IMG/VR virus record: IMGVR_UViG_3300009081_000021
Span: 1-43,395 of that record
DNA length: 43,395 nt
DNA from: a virus
Direction: 5' to 3' (one strand)
Positions 31,821-37,173 of the stretch are shown here, one piece after another; the stretch's first letter is position 1, and each line of letters begins with the position of its first letter. The notes beneath the pieces are model-generated. The model did no database searches. It was given only the letters and a program-made list of their open reading frames with translations, and was not told the DNA's origin. The position numbers and the translations under genes were made by a program.

Positions 31821-31974
31821 AGATAACCCCCGTTTCGAAGTCTTCTTCTGATCGTTTAAGTTGGACGACGAGCTGCCAATCAAATATAAGTTTTTCAACC
31901 ACCTCAACAAAGTCTTCTATCGCCGGAATGCTCGTATCATCATCGAAAACTATTGTTAGAACTTGATTACCCAT
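31807..31974 (-). CDS. 55-aa acidic protein upstream of the HicA-like gene
   Basis: ATG 31974 after AGGAGAAATCG, stop TAG at 31807. Sequence MGNQVLTIVFDDDTSIPAIE... is strongly acidic with one beta-like start and a helix (DFVEVVEKLIFDW), ending ETGVIYAED. It overlaps the HicA-like gene by 14 bp. Small acidic gene directly before a toxin-like gene is the usual antitoxin layout, but the sequence does not resemble HicB. Function unknown. Confidence 0.65.
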   Translation of the reverse strand: MGNQVLTIVFDDDTSIPAIEDFVEVVEKLIFDWQLVVQLKRSEEDFETGVIYAED

Positions 31975-31983
31975 CGATTTCTC

Positions 31984-32574
31984 CTATTCAATAACTAGAG
32001 GTTTAGGCATCTCCAAAATATAACCATCTCGTACTCGCTTTACGCTCGAGCGGGATAGATTATCCCATCCGTACTTATTATCTGCCCACTCCCCGCTGAG
32101 CCCGACTAAATCGTAGAAGTCTGCGACTGTGGCGACCCCATAGTCCTCTACTAAGTCCACAAGATTACTCAGAACTTCTTCAGCATCGCTTCGACTTTCC
32201 AGCACAACGTCCTCAAAACGATGCCTGTTTTTTCCGATTTCTAACCTTCGACTATCAGGTTCTCGGTCGCGATCTTTATAATAGCTGTTGTAGGAAACAT
32301 ACGAACGTCCTCTATCGCGACGGACATTGCTTCTTGGCTCACCGTAAAGGAGCATTTCTATACCATTACTAATCATCTCAGTGATGGTGTTTTTGCCAGC
32401 TGGGATAAGTACATCCCAAAGGATATAATTCCCAACACTCTTTGTGTTCTCGCCAAATATGCGCATTAGCAAAGGCTTTTTCCGTTCAACGATATTGCCT
32501 TTGATAACTTTAAGTTTTCTTTGGGGCTCCTCATCAGAGCCCCGTTTTGACCGTCTAGAATTGCTTGGGTACAA
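31984..32574 (-). CDS. Conserved gut-phage protein with YDLVGL module
   Basis: 196 aa from TTG 32574, which has AGGAGG seven bases upstream; an ATG at 32616 would lie inside the previous gene without a site. The N-terminal part is basic and disordered (SRRSKRGSDEEPQRKL). 'NYILWDVLIPAGKNTITEMI' and 'NGIEMLLYGEP' follow, then an Arg/Ser/Tyr-rich linker. The C-terminal module is 'VADFYDLVGLSGEWADNKYGW' split as YDLVGL...GW, ending 'RVRDGYILEMPKP'. A widespread unnamed gut-phage family. Confidence 0.78.
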   Translation of the reverse strand: MYPSNSRRSKRGSDEEPQRKLKVIKGNIVERKKPLLMRIFGENTKSVGNYILWDVLIPAGKNTITEMISNGIEMLLYGEPRSNVRRDRGRSYVSYNSYYKDRDREPDSRRLEIGKNRHRFEDVVLESRSDAEEVLSNLVDLVEDYGVATVADFYDLVGLSGEWADNKYGWDNLSRSSVKRVRDGYILEMPKPLVIE

Positions 32575-32576
32575 AT

Positions 32577-32978
32577 TTATACCTCCTGACATCTGATTTC
32601 TGCATTTGGATACCATTTTACATGCGTGATAATATCGGCAAGCATGTGTATAGCTGTATGATAATCCGCCACAGTTGCTAGAAAAGCATTCTCAACATAG
32701 ATCTCAGGATTATCACAAATATGAAGGAGAGCCTCCATTAAGGCTTTTTCATATACTCCAATAGGTGTGGGAGTCTCCTTTGTCAATATCCCTTTAATCC
32801 CGGCGCAGTCATATATCTCCATGCAGAACTCTGGCAGATATATAACATACAACGTTACGCTGTATGGAAGATTACCCGTATCAATACTCATACGCAAAGA
32901 GATTTTGAACTTCCCCTTTCCAAAATCATCCTTCATGAGACCTTCTGTTTTTTTAAACATATCCATTGACATTTGCAA
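32577..32978 (-). CDS. Hypothetical protein, 133 aa (TTG start)
   Basis: TTG 32978 follows AAGGAGAACACG at ideal distance; ATG codons two and four codons later are alternatives. 'GNLPYSVTLYVIYLPEFCMEIYDCAGIKG' is a beta-rich middle, then helices ('EKALMEALLHICDNPEIYVENA'-like and 'HTAIHMLADIITHVKW'). Soluble and without a known motif. Overlaps the 86-aa gene upstream by 26 bp. The recurrent leader TTGAAAGGAGA is present here too. Confidence 0.7.
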   Translation of the reverse strand: MQMSMDMFKKTEGLMKDDFGKGKFKISLRMSIDTGNLPYSVTLYVIYLPEFCMEIYDCAGIKGILTKETPTPIGVYEKALMEALLHICDNPEIYVENAFLATVADYHTAIHMLADIITHVKWYPNAEIRCQEV

Positions 32979-33213
32979 CGTGTTCTCCTTTCAAGATTAT
33001 TCGTCCCTTCCGAGTAAAACCATTCATTGGCTCGATCCGCTTGAGCTGAATCTTTCCGAAATATGATTGGTATACGTATACTCGCTGGTGGGCTCCAAAA
33101 ACCCCTTCCCAACCAGATGGATACTCTAAATATATATCAATGTCGGTTTCAGGCTTAATACCGTTCTCGCTGAGATAGCTCAGTAGTGCCTCTTGCAGAT
33201 GATTTAGCCGCAT
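32953..33213 (-). CDS. Hypothetical protein, 86 aa
   Basis: MRLNHLQEALLSYLSENGIK start, then beta-rich 'DIDIYLEYPSGWEGVFGAHQ' and 'VYVYQSYFGKIQLKRIEP'. Ribosome site GGAGGTGATT before ATG 33213 is a near-perfect match to the 16S 3' end, so expression may be strong. Function unknown. Overlaps neighbours on both sides (59 bp with the 67-aa gene, 26 bp with the 133-aa gene), which is unusually dense packing. Confidence 0.7.
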   Translation of the reverse strand: MRLNHLQEALLSYLSENGIKPETDIDIYLEYPSGWEGVFGAHQRVYVYQSYFGKIQLKRIEPMNGFTRKGRIILKGEHVANVNGYV

Positions 33214-33358
33214 TAATCACCTCCATAACTTTCTTTATTTCTGCTGGCTTGTTGGTGAAATTTGATATATAATTATACATGGCTTCTTGAGTCATATCGT
33301 ACACCTTAGGTTCCAGTTTCCCAATTATCATCGTCACTCTTGAGTAGAATGATATCAT
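33155..33358 (-). CDS. Hypothetical protein, 67 aa
   Basis: ATG 33358 has AGGAGG six bases ahead inside the preceding zinc-ribbon gene; an internal ATG at 33331 is the alternative. MIIGKLEPKVYDMTQEAMYNY... is helical and polar, ending KSSARGTTELSQRERY. Overlaps the zinc-ribbon gene by 53 bp in another frame. Not recognised. Two genes share these bases, so codon choice here is constrained. Confidence 0.6.
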   Translation of the reverse strand: MISFYSRVTMIIGKLEPKVYDMTQEAMYNYISNFTNKPAEIKKVMEVINAAKSSARGTTELSQRERY

Positions 33359-33503
33359 TCATTTCCTCCTCTATATATTCTTGAAGTAGCCTTACAAAAG
33401 GATTAGATTGCTTGCATGTATGACAGATCCACTTGCCGTTTATCAAATCGTGATCTTCTCTAGAACCACAATGTGGACACCACGTCCATATAAGATTGTC
33501 CAT
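33306..33503 (-). CDS. Zinc-ribbon protein
   Basis: 65 aa from ATG 33503. 'WCPHCGSREDHDLINGKWICHTCK' (split: CPHC at 9-12, CHTC at 27-30) is a two-knuckle zinc ribbon, a fold used for nucleic-acid or protein contacts. The rest is helical and acidic (VRLLQEYIEEEMNDI). The start lacks a nearby ribosome site; AAAGGAGG is 37 bases upstream, separated by a terminator-type hairpin. A longer frame through the hairpin (start about 33563 or 33617) cannot be excluded. Confidence 0.65.
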   Translation of the reverse strand: MDNLIWTWCPHCGSREDHDLINGKWICHTCKQSNPFVRLLQEYIEEEMNDIILLKSDDDNWETGT

Positions 33504-33506
33504 TGA

Positions 33507-33536
33507 GAAAAATAAGAGTGCTAGATTAGCACTCTT
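33507..33536 (-). terminator. Terminator Tb, upstream of the zinc-ribbon gene
   Basis: AAGAGTGCTA, loop of three, TAGCACTCTT (33514-33536), followed on the minus strand by ATTTTTC. It ends the cassette of the 93-aa membrane gene. The opposite strand also has a T-run, so it may work both ways. Near-identical to Ta at 35775. Confidence 0.85.
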
Positions 33537-33546
33537 TTTACCTCCT

Positions 33547-33828
33547 TTATGAAATATCAACAACATCAATCGTCGAAAAGAACTTATTTTCAACTGCCGA
33601 TTTTGCGGCTCCTGCAATTATGGAAGTAATAACAGCTACTGCAATAGTCATTCCAAGCGTCTGTATCAACCAAATCATTTGATCTTTTAATTCATTTGAT
33701 TCGTTTGGTTCAAGAAGCTTCGGCGTAACTTTTTTTACTAGCGCCATCACTCCAAAATAAGCAACAAAGCCCACAATATTTTCGGTAGTTGCTAACGCAA
33801 CTTTCTTAACAATCATATTTGTGTTCAT
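33547..33828 (-). CDS. Two-helix membrane protein, 93 aa
   Basis: MNTNMIVKKVALATTENIVG start, first helix about residues 16-33 ('ENIVGFVAYFGVMALVKKV'), a polar loop (PKLLEPNESNELKDQ), second helix about 52-73 ('MIWLIQTLGMTIAVAVITSI'), then 'AAKSAVENKFFSTIDVVDIS'. Sole gene of the cassette between promoter P3 and terminator Tb. Ribosome site AAAAGGAGAT. No family recognised; membrane placement is clear. Confidence 0.78.
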   Translation of the reverse strand: MNTNMIVKKVALATTENIVGFVAYFGVMALVKKVTPKLLEPNESNELKDQMIWLIQTLGMTIAVAVITSIIAGAAKSAVENKFFSTIDVVDIS

Positions 33829-33858
33829 CTTTATCTCCTTTTCATAGGTTAGTATTCT

Positions 33859-33886
33859 ATTATAGCCTATGATTTTGCCGCGAAAA
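33859..33886 (-). promoter_or_regulatory. Promoter P3 of the TCGC-CATA-TATAAT class
   Basis: TTTTCG (33886-33881), spacer CGGCAAAATCATAGGC (16 nt), TATAAT (33864-33859), then AGAA. Begins at the last codons of the upstream 63-aa gene. Drives the 93-aa membrane gene. Confidence 0.82.
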
Positions 33887-34078
33887 CTAATACCTGCGGC
33901 TGAGAATAAGAGTAAACTTCATCTTCTTAGCTAGTAGTATCTCTCCTAATGCAACAATAGCAACGGTCGTCAGAACAGTCTTTCCCAATGGAACTGGAGT
34001 TGACGCTAACGACTTTCCTGCTGCTTTCACCTTAGTTGTAAAATCTTCAAGACCGGTAATACGAATATTAAATGGCAT
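33887..34078 (-). CDS. Small membrane protein, 63 aa
   Basis: ATG 34078 (MPFNIRITGLEDFTTKVK), with AGGAG nine bases upstream; a GTG one codon before is an alternative. One hydrophobic segment (about residues 30-52, 'VLTTVAIVALGEILLA') and a basic tail (KKMKFTLILSRRY). Overlaps the stop of the signal-peptide gene by one base (TGATG). The last codons abut promoter P3. Function unknown. Confidence 0.7.
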   Translation of the reverse strand: MPFNIRITGLEDFTTKVKAAGKSLASTPVPLGKTVLTTVAIVALGEILLAKKMKFTLILSRRY

Positions 34079-34332
34079 CACTTTATACTCCTAAATCCTT
34101 CTCCGCATACGATTAATACACGTTGCTGATCTAATCGTTGAACAGACATTGAATCAGCTTTGCAATTAACTTCCAAAGCCTGGTTCTCATAGAGTTGATA
34201 GAATCGCCAGGGAATTGATACAGTTGCAGCCTCTGCTGATATTACCCATACGCTCAGAATAAGCATAACGATAAAAATTACGAAAAGAATAGGAATACAA
34301 ATATTTAATGTCCTCATCAAATTGTCATACAT
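34078..34332 (-). CDS. Small exported protein with signal peptide
   Basis: 84 aa. 'IPILFVIFIVMLILSVWVISAEAA' (positions 13-36, seen as one hydrophobic run ending in AEA-A) looks like a cleavable signal peptide or membrane anchor. The mature part (about 48 aa, 'VSIPWRFYQLYENQALEVNC') has two cysteines (CKAD, VCGEGF). An envelope-facing product; possible roles include superinfection exclusion, but nothing specific is shown. First gene after terminator Tc. AAAAGGAGA ribosome site. Confidence 0.7.
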   Translation of the reverse strand: MYDNLMRTLNICIPILFVIFIVMLILSVWVISAEAATVSIPWRFYQLYENQALEVNCKADSMSVQRLDQQRVLIVCGEGFRSIK

Positions 34333-34349
34333 TTCATTTTCTCCTTTTA

Positions 34350-34382
34350 AGAAAAATAAGGTGCTATATTTCTATAGCACCT
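34350..34382 (-). terminator. Terminator Tc after the 57-aa membrane gene
   Basis: AGGTGCTATA, loop of four, TATAGCACCT (34359-34382) followed by TATTTTTC on the minus strand. 10 bp after the stop of the 57-aa gene. Same outline as Ta and Tb. Confidence 0.88.
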
Positions 34383-34391
34383 CTTCGCCAT

Positions 34392-34565
34392 CTACTCTTC
34401 AGAAGCGGGTTGATCGTCCTCGATCACGTCGACCAGATCTTCATTGTCGTTCATATTGCTCAGTACCATGGCAGCAGCTCCAATAGCTACCAGGGCACCA
34501 ACAGCAACACCAGCGACTTTCAAGACTTTCGGGTCCTTAACAGTGGTCATCAGTTTCTCAAACAT
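34392..34565 (-). CDS. 57-aa membrane protein in a P2-Tc cassette
   Basis: ATG 34565 after AAAAGGAGAAAAAA, stop TAG 34392. MFEKLMTTVKDPKVLKV, then a Gly/Ala-rich helix (about residues 17-36, 'AGVAVGALVAIGAAAMVL'), then an acidic tail (MNDNEDLVDVIEDDQPASEE). Single gene flanked by promoter P2 and terminator Tc, a self-contained expression cassette. No plus-strand gene there is convincing. Function unknown. Confidence 0.8.
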   Translation of the reverse strand: MFEKLMTTVKDPKVLKVAGVAVGALVAIGAAAMVLSNMNDNEDLVDVIEDDQPASEE

Positions 34566-34598
34566 TTTTTTCTCCTTTTAAGAATATAGTTGGTTTCT

Positions 34599-34626
34599 AT
34601 TATACGATATGATTTTGCCGCGAACT
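34599..34626 (-). promoter_or_regulatory. Promoter P2 of the TCGC-CATA-TATAAT class
   Basis: AGTTCG (34626-34621), spacer CGGCAAAATCATATCG (16 nt), TATAAT (34604-34599), then AGAA. Lies immediately after the DUF6353-like copy B stop and drives the 57-aa membrane gene. Confidence 0.82.
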
Positions 34627-35394
34627 CTATAAGTCCTTCGGGCCATTCTTATACTCAATGACAACGCATGGCTGCTTTTTGTTTGATATCTCGGCTATCT
34701 TAGCGCTATAATATAGCTCTAGTAGCCCGTTATTGGCCTCCCAACCTACCTTTTTGCCCATTTCGACCGGCTCAAGACCAATAAGATCATACCAATCATT
34801 CAGTGTTTGATAGTATTCCCCAAACAATGATGCGTTATAATCATTAACATTTTTACGAATGCTTTCCCAATCAGTTTTGAAATATCGGCCTGAGAGGGAG
34901 TCATAAAATAGGCAGTCACCAAAACCAGTAATAATAATCTGATCTTCTTTAACTGGATTCTTATCCAATTTATCTTGAGCAATCTCTCCTCGGATTTTCT
35001 CGTCCTTACCATCTCCTAAGAGGGTCCTCACCTTCTCTTGATAATCCTTCAAACTTGCCTCGCTTAAAGCATACAGGCCTAGCAAAGCAGCATTACGCTG
35101 AAGACTAATCTTGTTCGAGGAAACGACACAGACAATTGTTAAAGCGCCAGACGCTAATGGTGGTAAATATAGCGTCCAGGTCATTTTGCCTATATCTGTC
35201 CCTTTTAATGGCGGTAGAAACGCCTCAAATCGCTTCTTATTTTCCTCATCGATCATGCGTACAGCTTTTATTGTGGGCTTTATCGTCAAGAGAGCCGTCG
35301 TTACAACTCCGACCGCACCAGAAAAGGTCAATATAGTTGGTGAGTTCTTTATGACGCCTAGCTTGATCATCCTTAGTGATCTTTTAATATTCAT
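34627..35394 (-). CDS. DUF6353-like two-helix membrane protein, copy B
   Basis: 255 aa. Membrane segments at about residues 18-37 ('SPTILTFSGAVGVVTTALLT') and 77-93 ('ASGALTIVCVVSSNKI'). 'LQRNAALLGLYALSEASLKDYQ' parallels the RRNMALIAAYKLLDEGFKKY of copy A at the same place. C-terminal module 'LNDWYDLIGLEPVEMGKKVGW' (YDLIGL...GW) then 'LLELYYSAKI' and 'CVVIEYKNGPKDL'. Paralogue of the 296-aa protein at 30471 by layout. GGAAGGAGAA ribosome site. Confidence 0.78.
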   Translation of the reverse strand: MNIKRSLRMIKLGVIKNSPTILTFSGAVGVVTTALLTIKPTIKAVRMIDEENKKRFEAFLPPLKGTDIGKMTWTLYLPPLASGALTIVCVVSSNKISLQRNAALLGLYALSEASLKDYQEKVRTLLGDGKDEKIRGEIAQDKLDKNPVKEDQIIITGFGDCLFYDSLSGRYFKTDWESIRKNVNDYNASLFGEYYQTLNDWYDLIGLEPVEMGKKVGWEANNGLLELYYSAKIAEISNKKQPCVVIEYKNGPKDL

Positions 35395-35511
35395 TTATTC
35401 TCCTTCCAAGAATTTAAAGATTACTTCCAATACAAGTAATCCCCATACTATGATAATAGGAATAACAATTAATCCAAGACAGCAGGCGAGTATCATCTGT
35501 AGAAATGTCAT
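35395..35511 (-). CDS. 38-aa single-helix membrane peptide
   Basis: ATG 35511 preceded by GGGAGG six bases upstream; stop TAA directly before the next ATG. MTFLQMILACCLGLIVIPII... is one long hydrophobic helix with a short acidic tail (FKFLEGE). The strong ribosome site and tight fit between neighbours support it as a real gene. Its stop region provides the ribosome site of DUF6353-like copy B. Confidence 0.68.
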   Translation of the reverse strand: MTFLQMILACCLGLIVIPIIIVWGLLVLEVIFKFLEGE

Positions 35512-35513
35512 AT

Positions 35514-35717
35514 TTAACCTCCCTTCTTTCCGAATCCGACCAAAAAGGCGAATCCTATAAATATACCACCAACTGCAAATAAAAGAAAACCAGGCAATCG
35601 ATGAATATTCATAGCGACTTCATAGCCATAGGTTATTGCGAAGATACCTATGGTTGCCAAGCAGAGCATAACAAAGATCTTGAGAACTGCATTAACAATC
35701 TTACTAAGTGTGTTCAT
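35514..35717 (-). CDS. Two-helix membrane protein, 67 aa
   Basis: ATG 35717 (MNTLSKIVNAVLKIFVML) with TTGAAAGGAGAAAAA ahead. Helices about residues 12-31 and 42-60 ('LLFAVGGIFIGFAFLVGFG'), ending KKGG. First gene after terminator Ta, followed within 2 bp by the 38-aa peptide. Not recognised; could form a complex with the following membrane proteins (inference from linkage). Confidence 0.75.
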   Translation of the reverse strand: MNTLSKIVNAVLKIFVMLCLATIGIFAITYGYEVAMNIHRLPGFLLFAVGGIFIGFAFLVGFGKKGG

Positions 35718-35766
35718 TTTTTCTCCTTTCAAGAATATATTTTGGTTCCCCAGAGTTTACCCCCGG

Positions 35767-35797
35767 GGAAAAATAAGAGTGCTAAGTTAGCACTCTT
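35767..35797 (-). terminator. Terminator Ta, about 40 bases after promoter P1
   Basis: AAGAGTGCTAA, one base, TTAGCACTCTT (35775-35797), then ATTTTTCC on the minus strand. There is no full gene between P1 and this hairpin, only AGGAGG followed by GTG CTA ACT TAG, the frame entering the stem. Confidence 0.88.
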
Positions 35798-35834
35798 TAT
35801 CCTCCTATTGTTTTAAAATAGGGTTAGTATTTCT

Positions 35835-35862
35835 ATTATATCATATGTTTTTCACGCGAAAA
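35835..35862 (-). promoter_or_regulatory. Promoter P1 of the TCGC-CATA-TATAAT class
   Basis: TTTTCG (35862-35857), spacer CGTGAAAAACATATGA (16 nt), TATAAT (35840-35835), then AGAAA. Its upstream box overlaps the T-run of the terminator at 35859. Extended -10 (TATGATATAAT). Confidence 0.82.
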
Positions 35863-35887
35863 AAAGAGAAGCCATGTTTCCATGACT
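35859..35887 (-). terminator. Terminator after the 85-aa gene
   Basis: AGTCATG, GAAA loop, CATGGCT (35870-35887), then TCTCTTTTTTT on the minus strand. It closes the P5 cassette. AAGGAGGAGTC-ATG sits at the stem, opening a 15-codon frame that runs through it and ends at promoter P1. Confidence 0.82.
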
Positions 35888-35898
35888 CCTCCTTCGGA

Positions 35899-36156
35899 TC
35901 AAATCTTTCTCCAAAACGTTCCGATTCTCGACGTTATTACGTTTAGGTGTTCGTGATTTAGTACCATCCCCGTAACGAATATCTGCCCAATTATTGGCAG
36001 AATAATATTCCACTCTATATGAGACTCTTTACTTTTAGCTTCATATAAAGTTTTCAGATTATTCGCCATTATTGAGTATTCTTCATCACTTGGATGAGAC
36101 TCTCTCATGACACCTAAAAGTCTTTCGATCTCTATATCGATAGTTTTGGGTTTCAT
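35899..36156 (-). CDS. Small membrane-associated protein, 85 aa
   Basis: MKPKTIDIEIERLLGVMRES, then 'SDEEYSIMANNLKTLYEAKS', then a hydrophobic segment (about residues 49-66, 'WNIILPIIGQIFVTGMVL') and 'NHEHLNVITSRIGTFWRKI'. This helix-membrane-amphipathic layout is common among small gut-phage proteins without assigned function. Single gene between P5 and a terminator. GAAAGGAGAAAATT ribosome site. Confidence 0.75.
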   Translation of the reverse strand: MKPKTIDIEIERLLGVMRESHPSDEEYSIMANNLKTLYEAKSKESHIEWNIILPIIGQIFVTGMVLNHEHLNVITSRIGTFWRKI

Positions 36157-36170
36157 AATTTTCTCCTTTC

Positions 36171-36198
36171 ATTATATGCTATGTATATAATGCGAGGA
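36171..36198 (-). promoter_or_regulatory. Promoter P5 of the TCGC-CATA-TATAAT class
   Basis: TCCTCG (36198-36193), spacer CATTATATACATAGCA (16 nt), TATAAT (36176-36171), then GAAAGG. Most divergent copy in the spacer but with CATA at the same place. Directly after the holin stop; drives the 85-aa gene with a very short leader. Confidence 0.75.
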
Positions 36199-36205
36199 GA
36201 AGGGT

Positions 36206-36433
36206 TTATCCAATATTCTCGTCTTCAGCAGTCATTCTCTTATTATACTGCAGAGTACTCAATCCAAGCAAAGAGCCAAGAAAAGTGATCGATGCAATGA
36301 TAGTTGCAGTGATTTGCTCTCCATAAGGAAGACCCCAAATGCCAGACAAAGCAAAATATAAAGTACCAAATGCAGGCAAAGCAATTAGAGTAAACCATTT
36401 CAATATATCATAAACTTTATTATTTAGAATCAT
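36206..36433 (-). CDS. Phage holin (r1t / phi LC3-like)
   Basis: 75 aa from ATG 36433 (AGGAG eight bases upstream). 'NNKVYDILKWFTLIALPAF', 'GTLYFALSGIWGLPYGEQI', 'TATIIASITFLGSLLGLS' and a charged tail (TLQYNKRMTAEDENIG) are the hallmark of small two-helix class II holins of Firmicutes phages. It would permeabilise the membrane and release the endolysin, which lies far away at 15.2-16.2 kb. Its start overlaps the 135-aa membrane protein by 14 bp. The lysis genes are thus split. Confidence 0.85.
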   Translation of the reverse strand: MILNNKVYDILKWFTLIALPAFGTLYFALSGIWGLPYGEQITATIIASITFLGSLLGLSTLQYNKRMTAEDENIG

Positions 36434-36827
36434 TTCCATTACTCCTATTTTTAATGAATTCTTCAAAAGATAATGTTGCGCATGGAACTTCAATAGACAT
36501 AGATACTAATTTAGCAGTTAAAATCCTTAAACACCTTATAAGATGCTCCTCATACTCGCGATGACAAATAATACTTTCTTGATTTTGTCTAAGTTCTTTA
36601 ATTTCAGCATAAGAGGCTTTTAATTCATCATGCAGCATTCTATAAGTTTCTATATAATGTCTATCGGTATCTGCATCTAGATTTTCCCCCTCGGCTGTCA
36701 GTTTTTTATACTCTGCTAATAATTTTCTATTTTCATTCCGTACCTTTAGCAAAAGGACAAGAACAGATATCAAAGCAGATAGACTCATAAGTAACGAAAT
36801 AAAATTGGCTACATTGAAATTACTCAT
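36420..36827 (-). CDS. Membrane protein with coiled coil, lysis-linked
   Basis: 135 aa from ATG 36827 (MSNFNVANFISLLMSLSAL). One N-terminal membrane helix (about residues 8-28, 'FISLLMSLSALISVLVLLL') and a long coiled coil ('NENRKLLAEYKKLTAEGENL' and on). N-in/C-out or reverse cannot be told. Lies between a three-helix protein and the holin with overlaps on both sides, so an accessory lysis role is plausible. A ribosome site AAGGATAG is present. Confidence 0.65.
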   Translation of the reverse strand: MSNFNVANFISLLMSLSALISVLVLLLKVRNENRKLLAEYKKLTAEGENLDADTDRHYIETYRMLHDELKASYAEIKELRQNQESIICHREYEEHLIRCLRILTAKLVSMSIEVPCATLSFEEFIKNRSNGNDSK

Positions 36828-37161
36828 CTGTTCTATCCTTTTCAAATAATTCTTCATATCGTCTATATCTAAACAGCGTTTCAAAACCAGCTGCCGCTAA
36901 TAGTCCAAATAAGAAGAAATTTGCAGGTCTAATAAAGATTTGACCAAAAGTAGTTTGATTCATTGTTGGAAGAATGCTCAAATCTGCTAATATAACATAT
37001 ACATATATTAAAGCCCAAAATATAGACATAAAACCGATTAAATTTCTAATCCTTCTATGCTCTTTTTCTAAGGTATATTTATGTAGTTTTAAAATAGAGA
37101 ATTGAGTATAGGCTACCATTATGCAAAGAATTACATTTCCTGCAGCCATTATAGTAGACAT
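36820..37161 (-). CDS. Three-helix membrane protein, lysis-linked
   Basis: 113 aa. Helices about residues 6-22 ('AGNVILCIMVAYTQFSIL'), 42-60 ('GFMSIFWALIYVYVILADL') and 77-94 ('PANFFLFGLLAAAGFETL'), with a basic loop (KHYTLEKEHRRIRN-type) and a charged end. Comes 12 bp after the receptor-binding-type protein and before the holin. Holin-like topology, but no known family. AATAGGAGAATACT ribosome site. Confidence 0.65.
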   Translation of the reverse strand: MSTIMAAGNVILCIMVAYTQFSILKLHKYTLEKEHRRIRNLIGFMSIFWALIYVYVILADLSILPTMNQTTFGQIFIRPANFFLFGLLAAAGFETLFRYRRYEELFEKDRTDE

Positions 37162-37173
37162 AGTATTCTCCTA

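Noticed and set aside
32521-32550. GGGGCTC...GAGCCCC dyad as a plus-strand terminator
   Set aside because: It lies in the coding sequence of the 196-aa protein (RGSDEEPQ) and no plus-strand gene precedes it.
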